Source: Aciditerrimonas ferrireducens
GTDB taxonomy: Bacteria; Actinomycetota; Acidimicrobiia; Acidimicrobiales; UBA8190
DNA length: 61,959 nt
NCBI RefSeq assembly: GCF_023130475.1
Contig: NZ_JAKHEX010000016.1
Coordinates: 1 to 61,959 of the forward strand
Direction of reading: 5' to 3'
Shown: positions 52,038-60,355 of the stretch, one piece after another
Position numbering within the stretch: the stretch's first letter is position 1
How the letters are laid out: every line of letters starts with the position of its first letter
Notes under the pieces: model-generated
The model's input: the letters and a program-made list of their open reading frames with translations, nothing else
Told to the model about the DNA's origin: nothing
Database searches by the model: none
Program-made: the position numbers and the translations under genes

Positions 52038-52414
52038 TGGGCCTCCCCGGCAGCGGGATTCGGGCCGGCCCCCATGGCCGCCTTGGCCTCCTCGAAGGCG
52101 TGGAGGGCCCTGGGGCCCCAGACGGTGCCGGGCCCGCCGTTCATGAGGATCGCCACCCCCATGGCCTCGGCCACCTCCTCGGTGGTGGCCCCCCGGCGGG
52201 CCGCCGCCCGGGCGTGGCTGGCCACGCAGCCGTCGCACTCCCGGGTGACGGCGATGGCCAGGGCGATGAGCTCCTTCGTGCGGGCCGGCAGGGCCCCGTC
52301 CGCCATGGCCGCCCGGTGAAGGGTGCCGTAGGCCTCGTAGACCGCGGGGACGTGCTCCCGGAGTTGCCGGCCCAGGCCGGCGAGGTCGGCGAGCAGCTCA
52401 CTGGGCTTCTCCAT
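52034..52414 (-). CDS. AhpD/carboxymuconolactone decarboxylase-like protein
   Basis: The 126-aa helical protein has the CxxC-xxH motif in [28 protein letters not shown], typical of the AhpD redox branch. It could reduce peroxides or work with peroxiredoxins; carboxymuconolactone-type chemistry is less likely with the CxxC present. It overlaps the amidase gene by 17 bp and the dioxygenase gene by 4 bp. Its operon context suggests protection from or processing of oxidised aromatics. Confidence 0.88.
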   Translation of the reverse strand: MEKPSELLADLAGLGRQLREHVPAVYEAYGTLHRAAMADGALPARTKELIALAIAVTRECDGCVASHARAAARRGATTEEVAEAMGVAILMNGGPGTVWGPRALHAFEEAKAAMGAGPNPAAGEAQ

Positions 52415-53636
52415 GGCGCCTCCCTTTCGGTGCCGAGGCTAGCGGCCGGCCGATCCGGCCGAGGCGGGGGAGCCGGAGGTCCTGGAGGGCCAGGCCGACG
52501 GCCACCAGCAAGGCGTCGGCCCCCCGGGGGGCGAGCAGCTGGAGGCTGGCCGGCGGGCCCTGGCGAGCGGGGGCCGGCAGGGCCAAAGCCGGCAGGCCGG
52601 CGAGGTTCGCCGGCAAGGTGAGGCGGAGCTCGTCGAGCCGTGCGGCGTCGGTCACCTCGGGGACGGGCCCGGCCAGGGTCGGCAGGGCCAGGAGGTCCAC
52701 GTCGGCGAGGACCCCGGCCAGCTCGGCAGCGAAGATGCCGGCGGTGAGGCGGGCCGCCTCGAGGTCCTCGGGGCGGACCCGCCGGGCCCGTTCGAGCCGC
52801 TCGGCGACGTCGGGACCCACGCCGGGGGGACCCACGCCGGTCGGGGCGAGCAACGGGTCGAGGGTGGCGGCCGCTTCGCTGAGCAGGACGACCCGCGCCG
52901 CCTGGTCGGCGGCCCGCCAACTGGCCAGATGGAGCGGGCGGGTCTCGAGGCCGAGCCGAGCGAGCAGCCGGTCGCAGGCCTGGTCGACGAGCGGGTCGGC
53001 GGGCAGGTCGAGCCGGCCGACCCGCAGGCGGCCCTCGCGGACCCGCTGCCAGGCGGTGGCCAGCTCCTCGGGGAAGGCGGGGTCCAGCAGGGCCATGGCC
53101 TCCGCCAGCCCGCCGCAGTCCGGTGCCAGGGGGCCGAGGGTGTCGAGGCTCGGGGCCAGGGGCTGGACGCCCTCCAGGGGGAGGCGCCCCCGGGTGGTCT
53201 TCAGGCCGGTCACCCCGCAGCAGGCCGCGGGGATGCGGACCGACCCGCCGGTGTCGGTGCCGATCGCCACCTCGGCGCTGCCCTCCCCGACGGCGGCCGC
53301 CGAACCGCTCGAGGACCCCCCGGGGGCGAGGCGACGGTCCAGGGGGTTGCGGGGCGTGCCGGCCCAGGCGTTGATGCCGGTCACCCCGAAGCAGAGCTCG
53401 TGGAGGGTGGTGACCCCCACGAGGCGGGCCCGCCCGGCGGCCTCGGCGGCCCGGACCCCCGCGAGACAGGCGGCGTCGGCCGCCTCGGGGCGGGCCCGGG
53501 CGGCCAGGGCCGCCGAACCCGAGGTGGTGGGCAGGCCCCGGACGGCCACGCAGCCCTTCACCGCCACCCGAAGGCCCCGCCCGGGCGGGTCCAGGCGGGC
53601 GAGGTAGGTGCGGCGGGGACCCAGGTCTGGCGGCAT
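52398..53636 (-). CDS. Amidase-signature hydrolase
   Basis: The amidase signature is clear: catalytic Lys in [11 protein letters not shown], then [46 protein letters not shown] with the cis-Ser and nucleophile Ser. The 412-aa length is on the short side for the family, which still allows full activity. It hydrolyses an amide to acid and ammonia in the cytosol. It starts one base into the MarR stop codon (TGATG) and so is translated with it. The regulator and the downstream ring-cleaving enzyme suggest breakdown of an aromatic amide. Confidence 0.9.
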   Translation of the reverse strand: MPPDLGPRRTYLARLDPPGRGLRVAVKGCVAVRGLPTTSGSAALAARARPEAADAACLAGVRAAEAAGRARLVGVTTLHELCFGVTGINAWAGTPRNPLDRRLAPGGSSSGSAAAVGEGSAEVAIGTDTGGSVRIPAACCGVTGLKTTRGRLPLEGVQPLAPSLDTLGPLAPDCGGLAEAMALLDPAFPEELATAWQRVREGRLRVGRLDLPADPLVDQACDRLLARLGLETRPLHLASWRAADQAARVVLLSEAAATLDPLLAPTGVGPPGVGPDVAERLERARRVRPEDLEAARLTAGIFAAELAGVLADVDLLALPTLAGPVPEVTDAARLDELRLTLPANLAGLPALALPAPARQGPPASLQLLAPRGADALLVAVGLALQDLRLPRLGRIGRPLASAPKGRRHGEAQ

Positions 53637-54085
53637 CAGGCCCCAGCCTGACGCGTCCGGGGCCCCGGCGCTGGGGATCCGAGCCCCTCGGCCACCTGGG
53701 GGATCCGACCGGCCAGACGGGCGAGCTCCTCGAGGTGGGCGCTCGAGAGGGCCGCCAGGCGCCGTCGGCCCTCGGGGGTCAGGCGCAGGCGCACCACCCG
53801 GTGGTCCTCGGGGTCCCGCTCCCGGGTGCAGAGCCCGGCCGTCTCGGCCCGGTCCACGAGGCCCACCGCCGAGTGGTGCCGAAGGAGCAGGGCCTCCGCG
53901 ACCTCCCCGAGGGTCGGGCCGGCGGGGTCGGGGCTCCCCCGGATGGCCAGGAGGAGCTGGTGCTGGGCCGGGGTCAGGCCCTGGCGGCGGGCCTGGGTCT
54001 CGCTCCAGCGCAGGAAACGGCGCAGCTCGGTCCGGAAGGCCAGTAGCTGCCGGTACACTTCATCCGGCACATCATATCGTGGCAC
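53636..54085 (-). CDS. MarR-family regulator of the amidase operon
   Basis: MarR winged helix of 149 aa with [66 protein letters not shown] 54085 is preceded by TACGAT-N6, so the message is probably leaderless; a start at 54223 would read through the operator and gives an untypical N-terminus. A 23-bp perfect palindrome covers its start codon and most of its -10 box. It therefore almost certainly represses itself, and possibly the divergent ClC gene. Confidence 0.88.
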   Translation of the reverse strand: MPRYDVPDEVYRQLLAFRTELRRFLRWSETQARRQGLTPAQHQLLLAIRGSPDPAGPTLGEVAEALLLRHHSAVGLVDRAETAGLCTRERDPEDHRVVRLRLTPEGRRRLAALSSAHLEELARLAGRIPQVAEGLGSPAPGPRTRQAGA

Positions 54086-54097
54086 GATATGATCGTA
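54071..54097. promoter_or_regulatory. 23-bp perfect palindrome between marR and clc, with -10 box
   Basis: ATCATATCGTG (54071-54081), one central G, and CACGATATGAT (54083-54093) form a perfect inverted repeat with 11-bp arms. On the minus strand TACGAT (54097-54092) serves as -10 of marR. On the plus strand TATGAT (54088-54093) could serve as -10 for the ClC gene. One bound MarR dimer would cover both. Confidence 0.85.
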
Positions 54098-54117
54098 GCA
54101 GGATCTGTGGAGGGTGG

Positions 54118-55593
54118 ATGGGGACGAACCCGGGGGCCATGCCCGGAGGAGCCGGCGAGGCGGGGAAGAGGGGGTGGGCGACTCGGTGGCGCGAGGGCGA
54201 GGTGAGCCTGGGCACCTCGCCACAGCGCATGCTCCTGCTGCTCGGGCTCGGCCTGCTGCTCGGCGGGGTCGGCGGGGTGGCGGCCTTCGTGGTGGTCCGG
54301 CTGGTCGGGCTGCTCTCGAACCTGGCCCTCCTGCACCGGGTGGGCTTCGGCCTGCCCGACCTCCGGCACTACCACCCCTCGCCGTGGCTCATTCCCATCG
54401 CGTTGGCCGGCGGCCTGGTGGTGGCCGGCCTGGCCTTCTGGAGCCCGGTCATCAAGGGCCACGGGATCCCCGAGTCCATCGAGGCCATCCTGCTGCGCCA
54501 GAGCCGGGTCCGGCCCCGGACCGCGCTGGCCAAGCCCCTGTCGGCCGCGGTGGCCATGGGCACCGGCGGGCCCTTCGGGGCCGAGGGGCCGATCATCGTG
54601 ACCGGCTCGGCGATCGGCTCGCTCCTCGGCCAGCTCCTGCCGGTCAGTCCGGCCGAGCGGCGCATCCTGCTGGCCTGCGGGGCCGCAGCGGGGATGGCCG
54701 GGGTCTTCGACACGCCGGTGGCGGCGGTCGTCCTCGCCTTCGAGCTGCTGCTCTTCGAGCGGTCCCTGCGGGCCCTGCTCCCCTTGGTGGCGGCGACCGC
54801 CGTGGCGAGCGCCCTCCACGAGGTGCTGATCTCGCCCCACCCACTCTTCCCCCTGGCCCGTGACCTGGCCGTCCCGGCCCGCCAGCTGCCGTTCTTCGCC
54901 GTCCTCGGGCTCGTCGCCGGGCTCCTGGCGGTCGTGTTGAACAAGGGCTTGGTGGCCGTCGAGGCGGGGTTCCGCCGGTTGCCGGTCCCCGAGTGGCTCC
55001 ACCCGGTGCTCGGCGCCCTGGGGTACGCCCTGGTCGGGCTGGCGGTCCCCGGCTCCCTCTCGGTGGGCTACTGGGCCATCACCGACGCGGTGAACGACCG
55101 CTTCGCCCTCGGGGTGGCTGCGGTGCTCCTCGTCGGCAAGACCGTCTCGTGGTGGCTGGGCCTCGGTTCGAACACCTCGGGGGGCACCCTGGCCCCCATG
55201 TTCCTCATCGGGGCCACCATGGGCGAGCTGGTCGGCAGCGGCTTCGCTCGGCTCGTGCCCAGCTGGCACCTGGCGCCGGGGGCCTTCGCCCTGGTCGGCA
55301 TGGGCGTCACCTTCGGGGTCGGGGCCCGGGCCCTGTTGACCGGGGTGGTCTTCGCCGCTGAGGTCACCGGCGGCTTCCACCTCCTCCTCCCCCTGCTGCT
55401 GGCCACCGCGTTCGCCGAGGTGGTGGCCGAGGCGCTGCTCGACGAGCGGATCATGACCGAGAAGCTGGCCCGCCGAGGTCTCCGGGTGGTGTTCGACGCC
55501 CAGTCGCCCCTGGTGGCCGCCGAGCGCGCCGAGGACGAGACCGTCCAGGTCCCGACCCTTCGGCTCTGGCCCCGGCGAGGCCCGGCAGCCTGA
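54118..55593 (+). CDS. ClC-family chloride channel or H+/Cl- exchanger
   Basis: The 491-aa membrane protein carries ClC motifs: GHGIPESIEAIL (GSGIP variant), GPFGAEGPIIVTGSAIGS (gating Glu kept, basic residue replaced by Ala) and GLGSNTSGGTLAPMFLIGATMGE (GxFxP variant). About ten or more hydrophobic stretches are visible. It moves chloride, or possibly other anions such as fluoride; the variant filter leaves selectivity open. ATG 54118 is used, with GGAGGG 3 bp upstream; ATG 54148 is an alternative. It diverges from the MarR gene across the shared palindrome. Confidence 0.88.
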   Translation: MGTNPGAMPGGAGEAGKRGWATRWREGEVSLGTSPQRMLLLLGLGLLLGGVGGVAAFVVVRLVGLLSNLALLHRVGFGLPDLRHYHPSPWLIPIALAGGLVVAGLAFWSPVIKGHGIPESIEAILLRQSRVRPRTALAKPLSAAVAMGTGGPFGAEGPIIVTGSAIGSLLGQLLPVSPAERRILLACGAAAGMAGVFDTPVAAVVLAFELLLFERSLRALLPLVAATAVASALHEVLISPHPLFPLARDLAVPARQLPFFAVLGLVAGLLAVVLNKGLVAVEAGFRRLPVPEWLHPVLGALGYALVGLAVPGSLSVGYWAITDAVNDRFALGVAAVLLVGKTVSWWLGLGSNTSGGTLAPMFLIGATMGELVGSGFARLVPSWHLAPGAFALVGMGVTFGVGARALLTGVVFAAEVTGGFHLLLPLLLATAFAEVVAEALLDERIMTEKLARRGLRVVFDAQSPLVAAERAEDETVQVPTLRLWPRRGPAA

Positions 55594-55602
55594 GCCCGGA
55601 GG

Positions 55603-55851
55603 TCAGCAACGCTTGCCGCCCCGCAGGCGCCCCAGCTCGTCCCGCAGGACAGCGAGTTCCGGCACCTCCATCGGCTCGGCGTTCACGACGGCCTGCAGGG
55701 CGGTTCGACGGTGGTCTCGGGCTGCGGCAAGGCGCCGGACGACGGCTTCTCGCACGAGGGCCTCCACGGAGACGCCGCAGCGACTGGCCTCGTCCACCAG
55801 TCGGGACCAGAGCTCCTCGTCCAAAAGGACCTGCAGTAGACGAGTGGCCAC
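55603..55851 (-). CDS. Ribbon-helix-helix antitoxin-like protein, no toxin nearby
   Basis: The 82-aa protein starts VATRLLQVLLDEELWSRLVDEASRCGVSVEALVREAVVRRL, a ribbon-helix-helix pattern as in VapB/CopG-type antitoxins, then a charged helix. GTG 55851 follows TACGCT-N6, so the message is probably leaderless. No toxin gene lies on either side: downstream is the 3' end of clc and upstream a secreted protein in the other direction. It may be an orphan regulator acting in trans, or the remains of a module. Confidence 0.75.
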   Translation of the reverse strand: MATRLLQVLLDEELWSRLVDEASRCGVSVEALVREAVVRRLAAARDHRRTALQAVVNAEPMEVPELAVLRDELGRLRGGKRC

Positions 55852-55983
55852 CCGCGCAGCGTAGGCCGAACCCCCGCCGGTGCCCTTGATCCGATGTTGT
55901 GCAAGACGCCCCGCCCACTGCCATTCACAGAGGGTGAGTGAGTCGCTACGGATGGCGGCTATCGTGGATGGGAGGACGGACCC

Positions 55984-56622
55984 ATGGTGATGCGGAGCAT
56001 GCTGATCGGCCAGCTGAGCGCCAAGGTGGCCCTGGCAGCCGCGGTCGGGGCGGGGGCTGCCGGGGCGGTGGGGGCTTTGAGCGCCCACGGGACCACCCAG
56101 GGACGGGGCGGAGCGAGGGGCGAGTCGAGCGCGCCGGCGGTCTCGCCGACGACCCCTGCGCCGGTGCCCGGCGGGTCTTCGGCGAGCCGGCCCTCGGCCA
56201 GTGGGCCCTCGGCCGGTGGCCAGGCCACGGTTCGGGGGGCCGCAGCCGGGCAGGGGACGGCGCAGGCCGCGGAGCCCACCGGGGAGCCAGTGCCGGGGAC
56301 CTCGACGAGCCGGGCTCGAACGGCGGTCACCGCCTCCGGCGGCCTCCGGCTGACCGGGGGGTCGACCAGCGCGACCGGGCTCCTCGGCGAGGTCGCCGAT
56401 CGGGTGCGATCGGCCGAGGCCCGGGCCAGTGCCGCCGTCGCTCAGGCCCGGGCGGCGGCGACCCGCCTGGTCGGGACGGCCGAGGGCACGGCCGGCGCGG
56501 TGTCCCGCCAGGTCCTCGGGGCGGTCGACGGGGCCCTGGCGTCGAGCGCGGCGGCTGGGCCAGGCCAGCTGGTGGTGACCGGCCAGGGGGCCGGCGGCGT
56601 CAGCGCCGGGACGATCGGCTGA
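55984..56622 (+). CDS. Exported Ala/Gly/Ser-rich protein of unknown function
   Basis: An N-terminal hydrophobic segment after MVMRSMLIGQLSAKVALAAAVGAGAAGAVGAL looks like a signal peptide or membrane anchor. Then comes a long Ser/Pro/Gly-rich low-complexity stretch (about residues 40-125). A helical Ala-rich segment follows (VADRVRSAEARASAAVAQARAAATRLVG). No family is recognised. GGGAGGA seven bases upstream of ATG 55984 supports the start, and a clear hairpin terminator lies 34 bp after the stop. It is probably anchored outside the cell. Confidence 0.7.
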   Translation: MVMRSMLIGQLSAKVALAAAVGAGAAGAVGALSAHGTTQGRGGARGESSAPAVSPTTPAPVPGGSSASRPSASGPSAGGQATVRGAAAGQGTAQAAEPTGEPVPGTSTSRARTAVTASGGLRLTGGSTSATGLLGEVADRVRSAEARASAAVAQARAAATRLVGTAEGTAGAVSRQVLGAVDGALASSAAAGPGQLVVTGQGAGGVSAGTIG

Positions 56623-56655
56623 AGAGGGGGAGCAAGGCGGGGAACCCCGTGCGGA

Positions 56656-56698
56656 GGGCCCGGTCCGGCTGGTCGGGGAGGCCGGTCGGACCGGGCCC
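56656..56698. terminator. Bidirectional hairpin terminator
   Basis: GGGCCCGGTCCG (56656-56667) and CGGACCGGGCCC (56687-56698) are perfect 12-bp arms around a 19-nt loop. The hairpin lies between the converging secreted-protein and lipoprotein genes. There is no U-tract. Confidence 0.7.
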
Positions 56699-56731
56699 CC
56701 AGGGGAGGCTTGGGCCGGTCGGCTCGGTGGC

Positions 56732-57304
56732 TCAGTAGCTGGGGCCGGCGCTCGAGGCGCTGCTGGCGGCGGAGCCGGTGACCTCGACCCCAGCGGCGTC
56801 GATGGGCGCGCCCGAGACCGAGACCGCGTACCAGCTGCCGCCGAAGGAGGTGATGCCGACCCCGGTGGGGGTCGGGGAGTCGTCGCCGCTGAAGTAGTAG
56901 ACAGGCCGGCCGTCGTAGGTCATGATCTTCGTCCCCCCGGCCACTGCGGTCACCCCGACCAGCGAAGGGTGCACCCCGGGCTGGACGCTCGGGACCCCCG
57001 AGACGTCGACTGGGGGCCAGACGTCGATGCAGGCGCCGGTGCAGGGGGCCGTGACGCCACCGGTCGTGAGGTGGACGTAGACCGCCCGGCCGTCGACGGT
57101 GAGGATGCGGTGACCGAGCTTCGCCGACTCGACCGCCGCCACCTTGGCCGAGGGGCTGACGGTGGCGGAGGAGACCGGGGTGGAGGAGCTGCAGGCCGCG
57201 GCCCCGAGGGCCACCCCGAGCAGGGCCCCGGCGACCGGGAGGCGCCAGGCGAGGCGAGAGGTCCGACTGGCGCTGCGCGTCTGGGCGGTCGAGGTCCAGG
57301 CCAT
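56732..57304 (-). CDS. Secreted lipoprotein with COG4315-type repeats
   Basis: A signal sequence with a lipobox-like end (ALLGVALGAAACSSS) precedes two repeats of the COG4315 kind: HRILTVDGRAVYVHLTTGG...PCTGACIDVWPPV and TKIMTYDGRPVYYFSGD. These small repeats are found in surface lipoproteins of unknown role. Two Cys in the first repeat (CTGAC) could form a disulfide. The 190-aa length is normal. ATG 57304 is divergent from marP, 187 bp away. Confidence 0.85.
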   Translation of the reverse strand: MAWTSTAQTRSASRTSRLAWRLPVAGALLGVALGAAACSSSTPVSSATVSPSAKVAAVESAKLGHRILTVDGRAVYVHLTTGGVTAPCTGACIDVWPPVDVSGVPSVQPGVHPSLVGVTAVAGGTKIMTYDGRPVYYFSGDDSPTPTGVGITSFGGSWYAVSVSGAPIDAAGVEVTGSAASSASSAGPSY

Positions 57305-57491
57305 GCCCTGTTTCCTAGCACGACGCAGGGGAACGGCGACAACGACCCAGGATGGCCGGCACCGGGGTCGGGTCCGACGCGGGGGCGGGGAGCCCCCCGG
57401 TGCGGGGAGGCGCCTGGCATGATGCTGCGGCGCGGCCGTGACCAGGCGGGCTGCCGGGGGGCGTCCGAGGAGAGGGAGGTCGAGGAGGGAC

Positions 57492-58697
57492 GTGCACGGC
57501 GACTGGCTCGACCTGGTGATCCTGGGTCTCGGGGTGCTCTTCGCGGTCCGCGGGTACCGGAACGGGCTGGTGGTGACCGTGGCGAGCATCGTCGGCCTGG
57601 TCGGGGGGCTCTGGCTCGGGGTGGCGGTCGCCCCGCCCCTCGCCCGGCTCTTCACCTCGGGGACCGCCGAGCGGATCGTGGCCATCGTCTCGGTGGTGGT
57701 CATCGCCGTGGTGCTCCAGGAGGTCGCCGTGGGCCTGGCGACGGCGGTCCGCCGGCGGATGGGCCGGGGCGCAGTCGGCCGGGCGGTGCGGCGGATGGAC
57801 GCCGTCACCGGGGCGGCCGGGGCGCTGGCGGCCTTCTTGTTCGTCCTCTGGGTGCTGGCCCTGGCGGTGGCCGACCTGCCGCCGAGCGCGCTCACGAGGG
57901 AGGTCCAGGACTCGGTCATCCTCCAGCACATCGACCAGGCCATGCCGGCGACCGTTAGCGAGGACTTCTCCGGCTTCCTGCGGGTGGTCGAGGACCGGGA
58001 CTTCCCGCCGATCTTCAACGACCTGGGCATCACGACCGTGCTGCCCACCCCGCCGCCCACCCCCGGGGCGGTGCCGGCCTCGGTCGTCAGCGCGGACGCC
58101 CCGAGCATCGTGAAGATCCTGGCCTTCGAGCCCGAGTGCTCCCAGGAGAGCGAGGGCAGCGGCTTCGTGGTGGCCCCGGGCCGGATCGTGACGAACGCCC
58201 ACGTCGTTGCCGGGGCCCGGCAGGTGCGGATCGTGCAGAACGGGGCCGGGCGGGTCATCGACGAGGCGGCCACCGTCGTCTACTACAACCCCGACGTCGA
58301 CGTGGCCGTCCTGGCCGTGCCCGGGCTGGGCCTCCCGGCGCTGCACTTCGCCGGGTCCCAGCCGGCGGGGGCCAACGCCGAGGTGGTCGGCTACCCCGAG
58401 AACGGGCCTTTCACCCCCGTGCCGGCCCGGATCCGGGAGACCGAGACGGTGACCGGCCCGAACATCTACCAGGACGCCCAGGTCACCCGGCAGATCTACG
58501 CCCTGCGGGCGGTGGTCGAGCCGGGGAACTCCGGGGGGCCCCTGCTGGACCCCCAGGGCCAGGTGGACGGCATCGTCTTTGCCCGGGAGGTCGGCTCGTC
58601 GGACACCGGCTTCGCCCTGACCGCCCACGAGGTCGCCCCGGAGGTGGCCGCCGGGGAGACGGCGAGCGCCCCGGTCTCGACTCAGGGCTGCATCTGA
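57492..58697 (+). CDS. marP: MarP-like periplasmic serine protease with CvpA-type membrane domain
   Basis: The N-terminal ~165 residues form four hydrophobic helices of CvpA type. The protease domain follows with catalytic His in IVTNAHVV (about residue 237), Asp in NPDVDVAVL and Ser in EPGNSGGPLLD (about 347). Cys residues in PECSQES and at the very C-terminus (QGCI) sit where MarP has its regulatory disulfide. The 401-aa length equals mycobacterial MarP, which maintains internal pH in acid. GTG 57492 is set by GAGGAGGG just upstream and by the conserved start of the CvpA domain. An acid-stress role would suit an acidimicrobial relative. Confidence 0.92.
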   Translation: MHGDWLDLVILGLGVLFAVRGYRNGLVVTVASIVGLVGGLWLGVAVAPPLARLFTSGTAERIVAIVSVVVIAVVLQEVAVGLATAVRRRMGRGAVGRAVRRMDAVTGAAGALAAFLFVLWVLALAVADLPPSALTREVQDSVILQHIDQAMPATVSEDFSGFLRVVEDRDFPPIFNDLGITTVLPTPPPTPGAVPASVVSADAPSIVKILAFEPECSQESEGSGFVVAPGRIVTNAHVVAGARQVRIVQNGAGRVIDEAATVVYYNPDVDVAVLAVPGLGLPALHFAGSQPAGANAEVVGYPENGPFTPVPARIRETETVTGPNIYQDAQVTRQIYALRAVVEPGNSGGPLLDPQGQVDGIVFAREVGSSDTGFALTAHEVAPEVAAGETASAPVSTQGCI

Positions 58698-58888
58698 CCA
58701 GCCCGGTCCGACCCGCCCCTGGCGGTGTCCGTGTCCAGGTTGGAGCCCGGCTCGCCCGGCGGGACCCGGACCCCCGGTAGTTAGACTCTCGCGACATCGA
58801 GGGACGAGGACCAGCAGCCAGCGCGTCCGCGCCCGCCCAGGGCGGGGGCAGCGAGGGGAACCTGCCCTGGCTCTACGCCGGGCGGGCC

Positions 58889-60178
58889 GTGCGGAGCTTC
58901 GCCACCGCCTTCCTAACCGTCGTCTTCCCCCTCTACCTGGCCCGCCAGCACCTCTCCTCGACCACGGTCGGGGCGGTGCTGACGGCCGGGAGCTTCCTCG
59001 GGGCGGGGCTGGTGGCCGCGGTCGGCATCGTGGGGGACCGGATCGGGCGCCGACCGGTCCTCATCGGGGTGGGCCTGCTCGGGGTCCTCGGGGCTCTGGC
59101 CCTGGCGGGCTCGACGAACGTGGCGGTGGCCGCCGTGGCAAGCGGCCTGGGCGGCATCGGTCGAGGTGGCGGGGCGGGCAGCGGCGGGGCGTTCGGGCCC
59201 TTCTTCCCGGCGGAGCAGCCGCTCCTGGCCGCCTCGGTGCCCCCGGCGCAGCGCACCCGGGCCTTCGCCCGCCTGGGCCTCCTCGGGGTGCTGGCGGCCG
59301 CCGCCGGTTCGCTCGTGGCTGGCCTGCCGGCCGCCCTGCACGGCCTCGGGCTCTCGGTCGACACCGGCTACCGCCTGGTGTTCGTGCTCGGCGCGCTCTG
59401 TTCCCTGGTGGTGGTCCTCGTCAGCCTCCCCCTGCGGGAACCGCGACCGGGCTGGCCCCGGAAGGGCGCGGGGAGCGCCGCCCTGGCGGCAGAGGCCGCC
59501 GCCGGGGAGGGCCCGACGAAGGGAGCGGCCAGCCAAGGGACCGCCGAGCAGGGCTCACCGGGGGGCCTCTCGACCCGGCAGCTCATCGGCCGGCTGGGGC
59601 TGACGAACGCCCTGAACGGCTTCGGCTTCGGGTTCCTCGGCCCCCTGCTCACCTACTGGTTCCACGTCCGCTTCGGGGTGGGCTCGGCGGAGGTGGGCCT
59701 GGTGTTCACCGTGGTGAACCTCCTGAGCGCCCTGCCCTACCTCGGCGCCGACCGCCTGACGGCAAGGCTGGGGGCGGTGCGGACGGTGGCCGTCACCCGG
59801 GGCCTGTCGGTCCTCTTGCTCATCGGCATGGCCCCCGCCCCGACCTTCGTCGTCGCCGCCGTCCTGCTCACCCTGCGGACCGTGGCGAACAGCCTCGGGA
59901 TCCCGGCCCGGCAGTCCTACACCATGGGGGTGGCCGACGAGCGGCGCCGGGGCACGGTGGCCGCCCTCGGCACCCTGCCCTCCATGGTGACCTCCTCCAT
60001 CAGCCCGGTGGTCGGAGGGGCGATCATGGGGACTTTCGTGGACATCCCCATCGTCGGGGCCGCCGTCTTCATGGGGGCCAACACCCTCAGCTACTACCTG
60101 GCCTTCCGCCACGCCCCGCCCCCCGAGGAGCAGGGCCGGCCCGCCCGGGCTGCCGTGCGGCGGAGCGCGGAGGGGTAG
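58889..60178 (+). CDS. MFS transporter with unclear start
   Basis: The twelve-segment MFS protein has GDRIGRRPVLIGVGLLGV in loop 2-3 and a second half with GLTNALNGFGFGFLGPLLTYW and RQSYTMGVADERRRGTVAAL. Substrate is unknown. The listed GTG cuts into the first membrane region: family members begin about ten residues earlier, and NLPWLYAGRAVRSF is encoded upstream in the same frame. That frame is open from 58781 but has no ATG, GTG or TTG. A -10 TAGACT at 58782-58787 lies 8 nt before an in-frame ATC (58796). The real start is therefore unusual or disrupted. The gene ends before a strong bidirectional terminator. Confidence 0.85.
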   Translation: MRSFATAFLTVVFPLYLARQHLSSTTVGAVLTAGSFLGAGLVAAVGIVGDRIGRRPVLIGVGLLGVLGALALAGSTNVAVAAVASGLGGIGRGGGAGSGGAFGPFFPAEQPLLAASVPPAQRTRAFARLGLLGVLAAAAGSLVAGLPAALHGLGLSVDTGYRLVFVLGALCSLVVVLVSLPLREPRPGWPRKGAGSAALAAEAAAGEGPTKGAASQGTAEQGSPGGLSTRQLIGRLGLTNALNGFGFGFLGPLLTYWFHVRFGVGSAEVGLVFTVVNLLSALPYLGADRLTARLGAVRTVAVTRGLSVLLLIGMAPAPTFVVAAVLLTLRTVANSLGIPARQSYTMGVADERRRGTVAALGTLPSMVTSSISPVVGGAIMGTFVDIPIVGAAVFMGANTLSYYLAFRHAPPPEEQGRPARAAVRRSAEG

Positions 60179-60298
60179 GGGTCAGCACCGCGAGCGGGCT
60201 GGCGCTCCCTCTGGAGGGTCGCCGACGCCGAGGATCCACCGAGCGGTGGTGCCGCGTTGACGGGTCTCAAGGGAGGTCGAGGTGCGGAGTCTCTGACG

Positions 60299-60333
60299 CG
60301 AGGGAGCCCCGGTCATTGACCGGGGCTCCCTCG
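60299..60333. terminator. Strong bidirectional hairpin terminator
   Basis: A perfect 16-bp stem (60299-60314 with 60318-60333; core GGAGCCCCGGTC / GACCGGGGCTCC) closes on a 3-nt ATT loop. It lies between the convergent MFS and secreted-repeat genes, 121 bp and 23 bp from their stop codons. It is the clearest hairpin in the window. Confidence 0.85.
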
Positions 60334-60355
60334 GAGGTTCTGGTCGGGATCGTGT

